From positions 267,798-331,797 of the forward strand of contig CAJNDS010002594.1 in NCBI GenBank assembly GCA_905221605.1: 64,000 bases of DNA, given 5' to 3'. This DNA is from Symbiodinium natans (Eukaryota > Sar > Dinophyceae > Suessiales > Symbiodiniaceae). This document shows, piece by piece, positions 1-12,675 of the stretch. Under the pieces are notes generated by a model. It was not told the DNA's origin. It ran no database searches and saw only the letters and a list, made by a program, of their open reading frames with translations. Position 1 is the first letter of the stretch, and every line of letters begins with the position of its first letter. The position numbers and the translations under genes were made by a program.

Positions 1-844
1 AGCCTGAATCATCTTTTCAGATGGATGGATGGCACTGTTGGACACTGAATAGGAAGGTTACGAAAGCTTAAGTAAGGTTTGTCCAACCGACCTGGTATTG
101 TGACGCCTATATAACTTATATTCGTACCGCGACCTTCTACACACCCGCATCTTGCAGGAAAGGCTTGTGGAACAAGTCAGGGTCACTGAGACCGAGATCC
201 ACGGGCTTTTTGACTTCCGCAAGGATGCCATGACCAAGCTACAGGCTCGTGGACAAAATTGTGAGATGATGAAAGGGGAGTGCTTTGTAATCCCGAAATG
301 TCCTGCTCCCAGTTTATGTGTCGGCTTCTGTGTGTCCATCGCGCTTGCCTGGCAAAGGAACACGATGCTGCATGTACTCGCTTGGATCTGCGACTCCAAA
401 GTGTGGAGCCTTGTCAAAATCATGACCATAGACCGTAAACATCGTAGATCTATAGACATCTGGAGGCTCTAGAAACAAAAGGCACTGGTGGATGAACATG
501 TTCTGGCAGAAGCCTGCATTCTGCGAGCAGGCTCCATTCTTTGCCGCAGAATAGGAAGAAGGGCTCATGACCCTTGAAAGGAAGAAGAGGCAGCAACAAG
601 AAACCTGCTAAGGACCGGGATGTGCAGGGCCATGCCAAGAGCCTGGGCGCTTTGACCACAGATCTTGCAAACACCCAGGCCATCGGATCATTGGTCTCTT
701 TAGTACCTTTCCAGTTTGCATGCGGGAAGTGAAATATGGCCTTGACAGCCCCCGCCAGCTTGGGCAAGCACAGCTCTGCCCAGTCTGCCCAGGGGGATGT
801 GCAGACACTCGCAGAAAGGTGCAAAGCTCAGCCTTCATTGGGTT
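1..844 (+). other. Sparse region with one possible exon
   Basis: Little can be supported here. At about 154-251 the plus strand reads ERLVEQVRVTETEIHG followed by a charged stretch. It is preceded by TTGCAG and followed by CAG, as an internal exon would be, and the composition suggests a helical segment. A second Lys/Arg/Gln-rich scrap lies near 573-600. I do not recognise the protein, and no start, stop or further exons can be linked. Confidence 0.25.

Positions 845-910
<66 letters not shown>
845..910. repeat. (TG)n microsatellite
   Basis: An uninterrupted TG dinucleotide run of about 65 nt. Open frames read through it (poly Val-Cys, or His-Thr on the other strand) are products of the repeat. 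Confidence 0.97.
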
Positions 911-912
<2 letters not shown>

Positions 913-1740
913 TTTCGTGCGACAAATCGTAGTACACTGCCCGCATTGTACGCAGGAACAATTCAGTCTGTTGTGGTTTGATCGATTAGGCTTGAGCCGG
1001 TAACCATGTTGGTTTCAAACTCACACACCCGAAAAACTGCCCTGCATTCTGTTGTCACCCTCCCTGCACTCTGCCCTCTGTGGTGACCCCAAGGCCCCAA
1101 GGCTGACTGTGCGAAGGGCTCCGCCTGCCGAGCCCTTTCACTACCTTCGGCTGCATCACTACACAATACTGCACATCACTACACCAGTGATGCCCTGACA
1201 ACTCGTTCCCACTGACTTTCCCGCTGCACTGGGTGAGCTCCGTGGGATCGCTGCGCGGAAAACTCAGTGTGTCACGCTAGGGAGGCAGCTGGGGGAACTC
1301 GGGGATCAGGCAGCGAAAGCCACCTAACCAGGGGCCTAGGGTGGTTTTGTGTTTGGCCTGAAGGTGTCCATACCCCGCCCTCTTCTCTCTCTTTCTTAAG
1401 TTTTTGCCTTCCTTTTGCCGCCATATGTGGAGTGCGTAGCAAATCCGCTGAGTCACCCTATATGCCTGCCTGCCGCGAGTTCGCCCACGGAGGCTGGATA
1501 CGGCGGAGACCATCCAGGCCCGTTCTTCTGCCGACCTTGTCTCTGCACCAGCCCAGAAACACACGTTTCTGTGGGTCACAGTTCCGCCGCTCTGCCTTTC
1601 GACCCGACATACTGAGCGTGTGGCCTTCGCTCTAGGCTGAGGCTCCCACGCAGGTGCACAGCCGCATATCCTGAACCCCAAGCCGCGTCGCACATCCTTG
1701 CGCATTGGCGCCGCTCCTTGAGTCGCGCAGCTCAGCTGTA
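911..1740. other. No gene recognised
   Basis: Unique GC-moderate sequence. A Cys-containing scrap on the plus strand near 1525-1550 (FFCRPCLC) is the only protein-like feature and is too short to call. It might be an upstream remnant of the LINE that follows. Confidence 0.5.
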
Positions 1741-1907
1741 CCATGCCACCTCCCCACACCTTTTTCGGTCGACGCTGGCCAGCTTGAACTTCAAGTGGGA
1801 CGACGCCGGTTCCGGAGTCCCTTGCGAAGGAGGGATAGCGCCTGAACCCTGGCTACACCGCCGCTTGGCCACTCTTCGACGCTGCCACTGCCCTCCACAA
1901 CCAGCTC

Positions 1908-2803
1908 GTGCTGCCCGCCGACCATGTCCCGGTCCCCGCGCCGCCTTCTACCCGACAACAATCGTTGTCGCAGGCGCTGGATCGCGCTGTGATCGAGCAG
2001 CTCCTTGTCCACGGCGCTGGCCGTGAAGCCTTCCGTGCCAACCTGCAACTCCAACGGCAGCCGCATGCCGGGGCGTGGCTCCATGCTGCGCCTTGTGAGG
2101 CGCTCGGCCTTGACATTGCTCCGGCCCTGTTCCGCATCCTCATCAAGCTCCGTCTTCGCCTCCCGGTCGCTGCAGCCGATGTGGCCTGCCCCCTCTGCGA
2201 CGGAGTCGCTGACAGCTTCGGTGACCACGCGCTCAGCTGCCCCTGCGGCGGGGACCGGACCAAGCGACACAACCGCTTGCGCTCCGTGCTGGCGGCCCGT
2301 GCGCAAGCTGCTGGCCTTCATCCCGAGGTCGCAAGGCCCGGTCTTCTGCCGCCCCGGTCCGACCAGGATGGCCTGCCAGAAGATGCGCGGGACCGCAATG
2401 GCCGCTGTTCGGCGGACGTTTACCTTCCAAACTGGGGGGTCCATGGGCCCGTTGCCTTCGACCTTGCAGTCACCACTGGGCTGCGCTCGGGCAGTCTCCA
2501 CACCTTGCTCTCGGACACTGACCGGCCTGTGACCGGATATGAAGCCCACGAGTGCTCTCACCTGCAAACGCAGGATCTGTGCAGTGCCCAGTGCATCCAA
2601 TTCGTCCCTTTGGTCGTCGAGAGCCGTGGGGGGTGGGGGCCTGCTGCCATCAAAACTTGGCGGAGCGGCTTGCCGCTGAAACCAAACGGCTGTATGAGAC
2701 ACTAGCCGTGGCACTGCAACGCGAGAATGCCCGAGCTGTGCTCCGCCGCCAGCCCGAGCCTGCGCACGCGCCCGGGCCCGGGGCCCGGCTTGTGTCACCT
2801 TGA
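1908..2803 (+). pseudogene. LINE ORF2 C-terminal fragment (REL-type endonuclease)
   Basis: This is the 3' end of a non-LTR retrotransposon polyprotein. The frame reads CPLCDGVADSFGDHALSCPC and then a KRHN box. This is the CCHC-then-RHN arrangement before the restriction-enzyme-like endonuclease of R2/NeSL-type LINEs. A box reading RCSADVYLPNW then GPVAFDLAVT fits the PD-(D/E)XK core, in which an Asp of ADVYLP and the Asp of FDLAVT are the likely acids. The frame stops at 2705, but the terminal part continues in another frame to 2803 (ETKRLYETLAVALQREN), so there is at least one frameshift near 2655. No reverse transcriptase lies upstream, so the copy is 5'-truncated, as is usual for LINE insertions. 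The family call rests on recalled motifs and is fairly firm; the exact clade is not. Confidence 0.7.
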
Positions 2804-4920
2804 TCCTTCTCGTCCTGGCCTCCGCTTACGTCTGTCAAGCTCCCCCCTGCAGCTGATGGCGCTGCGATGCATGCTCACATCTGGTTGAGGCCTGTGCCCC
2901 GGGCGTCTCAACGTTGTGCCGCTTGCTTCCCGAGGAGAACGATCAGCCAATCGGCCAATGCCCGGTGCGCAACAGCCTTCACGCCACTCTGCACCTGCCA
3001 GAAAGGAACGCAGCATGACCTGAAGCATCCTGTGCTTGTAGGCCCGTTCCCGCATTGCCGTCAGAAGCAGGGATTCGTCGGGTTTTCGCCGCCCTCACAA
3101 GTAGCGGTAGGCACAACTGAGATCTTCAGAACTTCATATGAAGGTTTTGACTGGTTCAGATAGCGCCTGAAGCACGGCATCCAGCGCGATGCCACTCACA
3201 CGCACACTCCCTCACTCACCTCATGATGCTTTAATATGCTTTAATGATAGGTGTTGAGAATGTCCAAGGTTGGAGGTTGCACACGACTTCCTCCGTGGTG
3301 TCGGGAAGGGCTTCCAGGATGCCCACAAGCAGGCTTTGCATCGGAATGCGCTGGGTCATTGCAGTGTGGTTTTGTGAGTAGATGACGCTTGTGCCCACTT
3401 CAGGCTGACGCAGGTCTTGACGTAGTGTAACACAGTATGCGATCAGTGCAGAGTCCACTACAGCGTTTGGCTGTGCGAGGTCGATGCTGCCCCTGGCAGA
3501 CTGCATCAGGAAAAGCCATCCATGCTGCCGCTTCTTCCCAGCAGTATGCAGGCTCCGCCTGCATTCAATGTGCAATGAGTACATTTCCTCAGTGCAGTAG
3601 ATTTCACCTGACAGATTCACAGGTTTGTTTTGCCATTGTTCTCTGAAGCCTCACAGCCGGAGGGAAGGGAATCAACATGGATGAGCCAGTGATAGATCTT
3701 CATTTGGGGCTTTCTTCTCCTTGCTTTTTGGTGAGGCCGTCCTTTCAGCACAATTGCAGCTGGAGACGTTAGTGGCATCTGTGGCTTTCGTTTTCTGTGT
3801 GTTGCATTCTTTGTTAGTTAGCAAGAGTGTCCACATAAACTGGCTCCAAGCCCTCGCCTCTGGAGGCCATGTGCGGAGTGTATCGAAGTGTACAGACTCG
3901 GACATAACATGAAACGGAGACCAGCGAAATCATGCCCAAAAGGCAGGACTAAATCCAAAAAGCACACACAAGGCTAAGCCAAGCAACACCATCAGCGCTG
4001 GTGTGCGAACCGCCGCTGTCGAGGCACCACGGCCAAGCACTGCGCCGACCCGACGCCCTCAGTAAGCAAATGCAAAGCATTTGCCTTGAAGTGCAAGGGT
4101 TGATTTGCTACGTTGAAATATGTGTTTCCAGGCAAGTGATATTTTGTGGGATAGGCTGACCAGTACGGTGAACCCAGCCGATGAGAGGCTGACTTGCATG
4201 CTTTGCTGTGAATGGGATCTTGAGACAGCTTGAGATGGCTTCGCAAAGCATAAGTGGCCCAAGTAAGATCCATGGCAGCAAAGCGCCTGCTTTCAAGACC
4301 CATGCGTCTGCAGAGCGAATTCGCGTTCGCGGAATGTGGTCAAATCGCGGTTGACTATTTAGTCCAAAGTATTTCGCTTGACCTTGCGTTGCTTGCCTGG
4401 CAGCCAAGAGGACCCAGGCATGAAGATAGAAGAGCAATCGAAGAGTTGATGTAGAGATAGAGGACAACGTTTTGTGATATGCGGCTTCTTCCTACGACGC
4501 GCTTGGTGGCCGTCTCTCAGCAAAGAGCTGGAGTCAGTCTCGCTGATGTGACGCTGAGGCTGCCCAGGAAGTCGGAGTTGACATGATTGCACAAGTTTTT
4601 TCATTGTTGCGTCGTTCTGTCCTGAATGACACTTTGACACTTGGCAGTATGCGATTGCCTTGATTGCTCTGGTGGTTCGGTCGCTCTAGGGTCGACCTGC
4701 TTTCAGCTTGGACGTGCGCCTGGCTTAGCCATGCTTCCCGTCCAAGTGAGGTTGGCAGGAAACTCGCACCGCCTTTGTGACGAAACGGAGTTCAATGCCG
4801 GCTGAGCGTTGTGGAAGTGAACATTGGGATCCACACACTTGGAGAATTGCTTGATGATCTGAAGACTACGGCTGACTAGTTGTTGCAGAATCGGGCACTT
4901 CTTTTGTTTGGGACCTAGCA
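2804..4920. other. Non-coding or unrecognised interval
   Basis: No recognisable gene. A minus-strand frame at 3231-3620 (129 codons, including GSIDLAQPNAVVDSALIAY) has protein-like composition but no recognised motif, and it may be chance. The rest has frequent stops on both strands. It could be the upstream introns or 5' region of the alveolin-like gene that follows. Confidence 0.4.
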
Positions 4921-4931
4921 GTTTTTGCCAG

Positions 4932-7900
4932 TTTACAAGGTGAAGTACATCGAGAAGCGGGTTCCCAAAAAGATCGTCAAGTGCGACAAAACTTTGCAGC
5001 TGTGCACATGGCTTTCGAGCTACTACGAGCTGTGCCTTCCAGCGCCTCGCAGAGGTACGTGGAGAAGGTTGTGGAGGTTCCTCAGGTCGGGCAAGCTGGG
5101 CAAGCTTTCGTGTTTATCTGAGTTTAAAGGCTTTCTCTGGCAGAGCTCCCTGCGGTCATAGGTCATCTACGAGGAACGAGCCATCGAAGTTCCTGAAGTC
5201 ATCAATGTGGAAGCAGTAACACAGGCCTCCTGCCACGGGATGGTCCTTACAGCTTACCACTTTAACCGAGCAGCACTGTTCCGAATGCAGTTTCTTGTCA
5301 GATCTTGTCAGTTTTGACTGCTGAGCTATGCTCGGCTAGGAGGGAGGGAAACCGTGCTGATCCGGGACACTTTACTCACCAATCTAACGACGAAACGTGA
5401 AGGCTGTAGGCAGAATTCTGAGAGCTATTGATTCCCTGCAAGGGAGTACAAAAGCATTTGAAAAGGGAGAGCGTTCTCTCCGGTTCTCTTGGTGAAAGGT
5501 GCCTCGGCCCCACATCCAGTATGTCAAGAAGGAGGTGCCGAAGGCCAGCCTGTCTTCGAATGTCCGTATGGTGAGAACAAGGGGTAGCCCCCCGGTAGCG
5601 TGACGGGACAGTGACAGGTTGTTCTACAGCCGCAGGAGAAGATCATCGAGGCGGTCTTAAGCTTCAGTTGGGCAAGAAGACAAAAGATCTGCTTCGCCAG
5701 GTGCCTGTGACCTTAACGCAGGAGACACCACCACCGCCGCCAGCTGTACCCCCCAGCCCCCTCCCGTGTGCTTGTGCGTTCTCTGTGTGTAGTGAACTGA
5801 GCCAATACCAGTGAGATGAGACCAACTTGTCGTGCTTTGGATCAGGAGCGCCCGGTCGAAGTGCCCCAGGTGCAGATTGCGGAGTTGATGATTCAGGTGT
5901 GCTTCTGAGTTGTGTCGGTGTGAGCAGCCTGGGACCACAACGGATGTGAACATAATGAACATTCACATGAACACAACATGCCAATGCCGGCAAGCAAGAG
6001 AGCAGTCAATCAGGTGCCCAAGCCAGAAGTGGAAATGGTGGACAAAGAGGTGGCACGTGTCAACGATGTCTGTTCCGTTGAGAAATTGAGCTTACGAGAG
6101 ACGAAGTGATGCAATATGTCAGTATGATTCAATGTTGCATGTGCTCCTTGTTGTGCTCCTTCACTCGAGCATCTCGAGCCTGTCCATCTTGTGCACAGGT
6201 GCCGAAAGTGATCTTGCAGCCAGAAGAAAGAATTGTCGAAGTTCCCCAGGTCAGCTGGAGTGGGTCATGACACGCAATGATCATCATTGATGGCTGGAAA
6301 TGTTCCAGCTTCTGTGGGCGCATCTGCGGCCAGGTTTTCTACGAGGAGCGATTGCGGCACGTGCCACAAGTGCAGATAGCTCAAGCTGTGAAGGAGGCAC
6401 GAGTCTTCGTAGACATGCATACGGCAGAATGACCAATCAGAGACAAGGCCAAGTAGAGACAGATGCCATGCAGGTGCCGAGCTACCAGAAGCAGGTGGTG
6501 CAGAAGCAAGTGCCAAAGTGATGCCTGCATGGTTCTTCAATGCCGCGAAGAATTGATCGCATACCGTGTGAAGCCTGATTAGTTTATTCGTTGTATCTTG
6601 CACCCTTGTAGTGTTTTTGCGCTTACACGGTCCTCCTCGGTGCCGCCTGCACCTCAACTTGAAACATCAGATAGCTGAGGATGTGATGACACGGAACCCT
6701 GCAGCCTGTCCAAGGGAGCCAAAACCTCGACTCTGACAACAGGGCCAATAAGGCATCCTCAGAGGGGGCCTCCACACAAGATTGGGGCCACCTAGCGGGG
6801 TCCAACATTACTCCAAAAGTTCACGAAGACAACCATCTCCACATAACAGGGGTCAGTCCCCAAACTTGGAGAAGGGATATTCATCAGGAATCCACACTGA
6901 AGTGCAAGCAAAACTAAACCGAAAGGGGAGAGACAGGCCTAAGAACGGGGAGGGGAGGCTTGCTTGAGTAAGTCGCAGTCAATCATGCAGCGGGATCTTG
7001 GCATCCCAAGGTGCGGGGAAGGGTCAGGGTCCATTGAGGTCCACATCGGGTCCAGAGGAGGTCTAGAAGGCAATCGAGCGCCCGTGGCAGTTCGATGGGA
7101 CCGTCTGCTTCTGAGCCGACCCTACCGTACCAGGGCCCAGAACAAACGAGGGTGTGCACAGTTTCCGGGTCCGGACTGCCATCGAAGACATTCGAGGACC
7201 TCTATGGGGAGAAGTGGGAATTGCCTGCGCCAGTGAGGGAACTTGCACGACAAACAAATCCCGTCATGCGAGCATTGGGGTTTGCAAATCCCCCCTTCCC
7301 CCCTCCCCCAACGCCTCGCGCTTTTCATTCACTTTCAAGCCACGTGAGCTTGCTTTGCAAAGCCCGTCATGCAAGCATTGTGTTTGTTTGCAAATGATAC
7401 ATGGAGGGGGGAGGTTAGGGTTTAGGGGTATGTAGGGTGTAGGGTTCAGGAGTTGTTGGGGTTTGGGGCTTACGGTTTTTAGGGTTTCGGTTTTTCGGGG
7501 TTGCGAGTTTAGGGGGTTGTTCGGGTGCACGGATTTCTCGCTTTTGGGCCTATGGGTTTCAGGGTTTAGGGGGCTTTCTTTTTAGGGATTAGGGTTTATG
7601 GGTTTGTTGAGGTTTCAGGTTTGGTGTTTTGACGTTTAGGCTTCAGGGTTCTGAGGGTTCAGGGCTTAGGGGGTTTCAGCGTTCGGGGTGTAGGGGTTTA
7701 GGGTTTTGTTACGGTTTAGGGCCAGGGACTTTTAGGGTTTCGGGTTTAAGGTGTTTGAGGGTGTAGGACTTAGGGTTTTTTTAGGGTTTTAGGTGTTTGT
7801 GGTGTTTAGGGTTTAGTGGTCTTGAGGGTTTAGGGTTTAGCGGCTTTTATGGTCTCGCGTATGGGTTTGAAAAAAAACATGCTGGTGAAGGAAGCTTGCG

Positions 7901-10900
7901 CGGCTTAAAGATACGCGGGCGGGGGGGAGGGGGGTTGGAGGGGGCGCAGCCCCCCCCCCCAGTATGCAAACACAATGCTCACATGATAGGTTTCAAAAAT
8001 CCTCATCTATGCTTGAAGCAAGCTTGCAAAGGACATCTTATATATGATATATTGCAAATTGCATTTTGTATATTGTATGTTGTGTCTTCATATGTTGTAT
8101 ATTGTACATTATATGTTGTATATTGTATACTCTATGTTGTGTTGTACATTATATATTAAATATCATGTATTAAGAATTATATACAATTCGGTTATATATA
8201 TACACATACATATATACATGTGTTGAATAAAAGATATGTTGTATACTATAGACTACGTATAGAGTGTAAAAAATGTAGTACACAATATATACTACATACT
8301 ATGTAGGATCCATGATATTCAGTTCGTGTAAAGCAGCTCAAATCCGTGATGCGGACGTTGTGTTTGCACTTGGGGGGGGGGGGGGGGGGGGGGGGGGGGA
8401 TGGGGCAACTCACCTGATTCATATATGTGCATATCTATGTAGATACGTAAAAAATGTGTGTGTATATATATATATGAGAAATCTGTAAATATTTAAATTT
8501 GCACGCTTACACATGTATATGTATATGTATATAGTATGTAGAAATTATATAAGTATATAAATATATGAATATATAAATCTATAAATATATAAATATATAA
8601 ATATATAAATATATAAATATATAAATATATAAATATATAAATATATAAATATATAAATATATAAATATATAAATATATAATATATAATATATAATATATA
8701 ATATATAAATATATAAATATATAAATAATATATAAATATATAAATATATAAGTATATAAGTATATAAGTATATAGGTATATAAGTATATAAGTATATAAA
8801 TATAAAATGTATAAATATAAAATAATATATAAGTTATATATATAAATAAAATATATAAAACATATAATAAAAAAATATAATATGTAAATATATAACAAAA
8901 TTAATTTTATAGATGTATAAATAAAAATAGAAGAATATATTCAAATATACAAAATAATATAAAATATATAAACATATAAAAAACATATAAAATATATAAA
9001 TATAAAGTAAGTATATAAGTATATAAAATATAAATATATAATATGTAAATAATTAATATATAAATATATAAATACATAAATATAAAATAATATAACAATG
9101 ATATAAATAATATATATATATTACAAATATAAATATATAAATATATAAATATATAAATATACAAATATATAAATATATATTTATATAAATTCATAAATAT
9201 ATGAATATATAAATAGATAAATACATAAATACATAAATATATAAATATATAAGTATATAAATATACAAATATACCAATGTATTTACAAATACACAAAAGC
9301 GTAGCAAATTATATGCGTGTATGTATATACATATACATATATCAATATACAAGTATATGACACTACCAATATAGAAATATTAATATATGTCAATACATTA
9401 ATGTATAAGCATATAAATACAGAAGTACATCGATATATACGGTTGTAGATGTATACGTAGGTCGTGAAAAACTTGCTGTGTGCAAGGTCATGCCATGAGG
9501 AGAAATGACTTTAAAACATACGAACCCATGCTGTTTTTGTAAAAGATCATGCCACGAAGAGAACTTGCGCGTAAATCATACGATTTCCCCCTGCAACCCC
9601 TGCTGATTGCCAGAAGATGCCAGAAGGTAGCAAAACTCCAACCCGAATCGTGACGACCCTGTTTGAAAGAGTCTCCAATTGCCATATTTAAAAAACAGGG
9701 CCTTTGGCAATGAATGCTTGTGGGCAAAAACTATGCTCGTGTTTCGCCCCAAACTCCTTAGGCCCGGGGCCTGCCTCGGCGGATGCGCAAGGTTGCTGGG
9801 TAGGTTGGCGCGTGTCAGTGCCATAGCCAGGATAGTGGAGACCAAGGTGGTCGAGAAGGCAGGTGGTACATGTGGAAACTTAAGAAATGCACGGCCCTGC
9901 CAGTGCTGGCCTCTCCAGGAAAAGAAAGTCTGTGTGTTTACTATGGTGTGCAAGATGCGCAGATACAGTTGTTGTTGCACTTGTTTTTCCCTGTGTGCTG
10001 AAGGTTGTTCCTGTGCCCGTGAACCTGGTTCGGGAGACTGCTGTGGAGGTGCCCAAGGCCATCGAGGGGAGTTGAATCATGTTTTGGTTGGAACGGTTCG
10101 CACGCCGTCGCACCGATGCTACCAACTCCGTTTCGAGCACAGCAGCTGCGAGAGCTGCGAGAGGACCTTGATTCAGCAAACCAAGGCGAAAGTCTGCCAA
10201 AATGTTCTGCAAACACTTCAGCTAACAGCTGTTGTCAGCAAACTTTCGCATCGGAGTCAGTTTAGTCAGACGTCGCGATGGAACTCTCAGAAGATGTAAA
10301 CCCAGCACAAGTCCGGTGCAATGGGAGGACGAAGCGTGATAATCAAAAAGTACCGTGGTGGATCCGATTTGATGGTGCCTTCATTTCCGCGAAGAGGCGA
10401 CAGATGTTGAAAGAAGTGCCCCAAGAGGAAGATCATGCCGAGTGCTTGCAGGAGCTCAGCCCAAGCAGTCTTTAAAGACATAATCGTGTGTTTTTGCTTG
10501 GAGCTCTTGGATCTCCTTGGATCCCCAGGCCTTCCACAGTGATCGCAGAGCTATACGGACATCGTTTCCAGAATCGTGCAGACCGATTGTGTCAACTGGA
10601 GCCAGCCTGCGGCAAAGAGCGGAGGTGAGTGGAGCGCCTCGTGTGGTACCGATGCATGGTGGCCCTCGTGCCTGGTGTTTTTGGCCCTCGGTGTTTGATT
10701 CTGACTTGGACATTCGTCATTCCCGGCTGTGTAATTGTAGGCGCTTGCGGGCGCCGCCTCGGCAGCCGGGCCGGCCCAATACGGGCTGCAATTCCCGGAG
10801 AAACACACCGCCGCAAGTACAACGCTCTTCTTGGCGGACGAAAGTCATATGTCGCGTGGTGCAGCACCACGCACGTCATGAGTTCAGGAGGTAGGAGGGC

Positions 10901-12675
10901 TTTGGATCTTGGGGTGGACCACAAGTTTTCGGTTGGGGGGATTAGACGCTTCTGGGCTGCCGAGGCGAACTTGTAGTGCGCCTATTCATATTCAGTCCCT
11001 AATCCCCGCCAATCTCCTGTGCACCGTTCCTGAAGTGATCAGGTGGTGCAGCACGAGGTGATTCGGCAGAAAGCATCGGGCGCCATGCAGCAGAGAATCA
11101 TCCAGACAGGCAGAGGGCTGGAACAGTGGTGTTTGTGCTTGTCGTAGTCCCTACTGAACTCCACTCAGTTGACACTATCGGGAACCACAGCTCATCTCAG
11201 TGCGATCAGGTTGGCAGTACCAGCGCTCCGCAACAAAGGAGGACATGAGAATGCTGCGTCTCTGTACCGGGGATGTGCGTTGCATTTTTGGAAATCCTTC
11301 CTATGTGAAGCAGCTGCGGTGCAGCAGATAAGTGTTGGCGATCCGTGTTTTCCATTGATGACGTCGTCAACGTGAGGAAGTCGTCGCAGGAACTGCAGAA
11401 GCTGAACACGGAGGCAGTGCGCTGATGAATGCTGATGAGGGTGGTTGTGGAATGTTGTGGATATGAAAGGTTGCATACAGTCAGAACAGCCCCGCGAAGT
11501 CCACCAAGTTCATCCAACCCATTTTTTCGACAGGCATTTATGAAGCCCCCGTTGCTTCTGTCCGTCAGATTGCCCTTCCCAGCAACGAGGCGCGAAAACA
11601 AATGAGCACATCTCATTCCGAACTGGGGTTTCCGACAAATTGTGTGCTGCTATGATGATGAGGAGCGTGTGGAATTGGTGCTTGGTACGCACTTTGTTCA
11701 CGCCACACCTTTCGGAGGTGGAGGTGTCTGCTGTCATCACGGAGCACTCGGTGTCTCACGAAGCTCCAGTGGTCTGACGCTTATCCATGCTCTTGACCCG
11801 TATGCAGCCGCACGTGCCTGTTCGGGGAATTGAGGTGACAACAGTCAACCTCGCCCCTACATATCAGCAGGCGCCAGTGTACTCCGACCCTAGCTGATTT
11901 ATGTGTGGTTGCAGCTCCATGCTCTAAAACTCACGAAATTCAACAGAAGCGAGCTAGCTGGCACGTGCAGCCTCACAAGAGTGAAAACGTGCCAGTGCCC
12001 ATAAATGCTGGAAAGGCATCCTTGGAATCGCCAGTCAAATTTTGTTTTGTAGGAGGCTTACGTGTGCATGTCTTTAGTTTCTAGGTTTGAGCGACCACAG
12101 GAAACAACCTTCCAGCGCACAACGCTGCAGGCAGACCTTGCGGAAGGGTACACTGATATCCATTTCGTGCGGAGTGAGTAGAGCGGGGTTCGCGAAGCTG
12201 CGTTTTATGTCTGGTGCGCAGTATTGGCAGCAGCATTGAGACCGCCCTAAGTTGCCAGGAGCCAATCCAGGGCCAGACCGGCTGGGGAATGTGTCAGACG
12301 ATGGGCCAGGCACTGGTTCAGCCGATGGGTGCTTACCAGACTCAGGTGGTGGGCACAACGGGCCGTTACCAGGGCCAGGCCGCCACCCAGGCTGCCCAGG
12401 CTGCCCAGGCCGCCCAGGCCGCCCAGGCCGCCCAGGCCGCTCAGGCCGCCCAGGCCTCCCAGGCCACGCAGGTCGCCCAAGCTGGCCTGGCTGTTGCCTC
12501 GGCGCGAGTGGCACCGGGATACCTTCAGCCGAGCCCTTGGAAGAATTGCGGTGCCGAGCAGTTTGCACATTTTTGCACCTTGCCATGGTGCATCCCTTGC
12601 CATCCTTGGGGTACACCTTGGCTTCAAGCATGTTCCTGGCATGCAGCTCTGTATTTGCACGTAGTGCCTTATTGA
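4932..12675 (+). CDS. Alveolin/IMC-like cortical protein gene, many micro-exons
   Basis: A multi-exon gene for an alveolin-type protein, the filament family under the alveolar sacs of alveolates. Short coding islands, usually preceded by AG and often followed by GT, spell Val/Glu/Pro/Lys-rich repeats: [15 protein letters not shown] (4932-4981), [11 protein letters not shown] (5053-5085), [17 protein letters not shown] (5162-5212), YVKKEVPKA (~5520-5547), ERPVEVPQ (~5845-5870), [14 protein letters not shown] (6014-6056), [17 protein letters not shown] (6199-6249), [12 protein letters not shown] (6334-6370), [15 protein letters not shown] (6474-6518), [11 protein letters not shown] (9830-9861), [19 protein letters not shown] (10003-10062), [17 protein letters not shown] (11042-11111) and [12 protein letters not shown] (~11811-11848). 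The EVPQV/YVEK periodicity is the alveolin signature. A Gln/Ala-rich exon at 12250-12540 is a plausible low-complexity tail. Exon limits are approximate. The interval could hold two neighbouring alveolin genes, split by the large AT-rich region. Confidence 0.75.
7403..7855 (+). repeat. Degenerate TTTAGGG interstitial telomere-like tract
   Basis: About 450 nt of TTTAGGG-related units with many substitutions and length changes, such as GGTTTAGGG, TTTAGGGGG, GGGTTCAGGG and GTTTTTAGGG. The G-rich strand is the plus strand. TTTAGGG is the telomere repeat I know for dinoflagellates and plants. The decay suggests an old internal tract, not a chromosome end. It lies in the largest apparent intron of the alveolin-like gene. 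Confidence 0.85.
8041..9480. repeat. AT-rich low-complexity island (TATAAA/ATATAA)n with G28
   Basis: About 1.4 kb made mostly of ATATAAAT-type units, with TATGT-type units at the left edge (8041-8230). An uninterrupted run of 28 G lies at 8372-8399. Composition is extreme compared with the rest of the window. Minus-strand frames here (Tyr/Ile/Phe repeats) come from the repeat. Confidence 0.95.
12376..12475 (+). repeat. Nine-bp GCCCAGGCC repeat in Gln/Ala-rich exon
   Basis: Tandem 9-mers GCCCAGGCC and variants encode Ala-Gln-Ala on the plus strand. The same DNA read on the minus strand gives a collagen-like Gly-x-Pro frame, which is a by-product. Confidence 0.85.

Noticed and set aside
1791-2798. 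335-residue minus-strand frame
   Set aside because: Shadow of the LINE C-terminal fragment, which shows family motifs on the plus strand.
8545-9296. Tyr/Ile-rich minus-strand frames that look like membrane proteins
   Set aside because: AT-repeat translation with no complex sequence.
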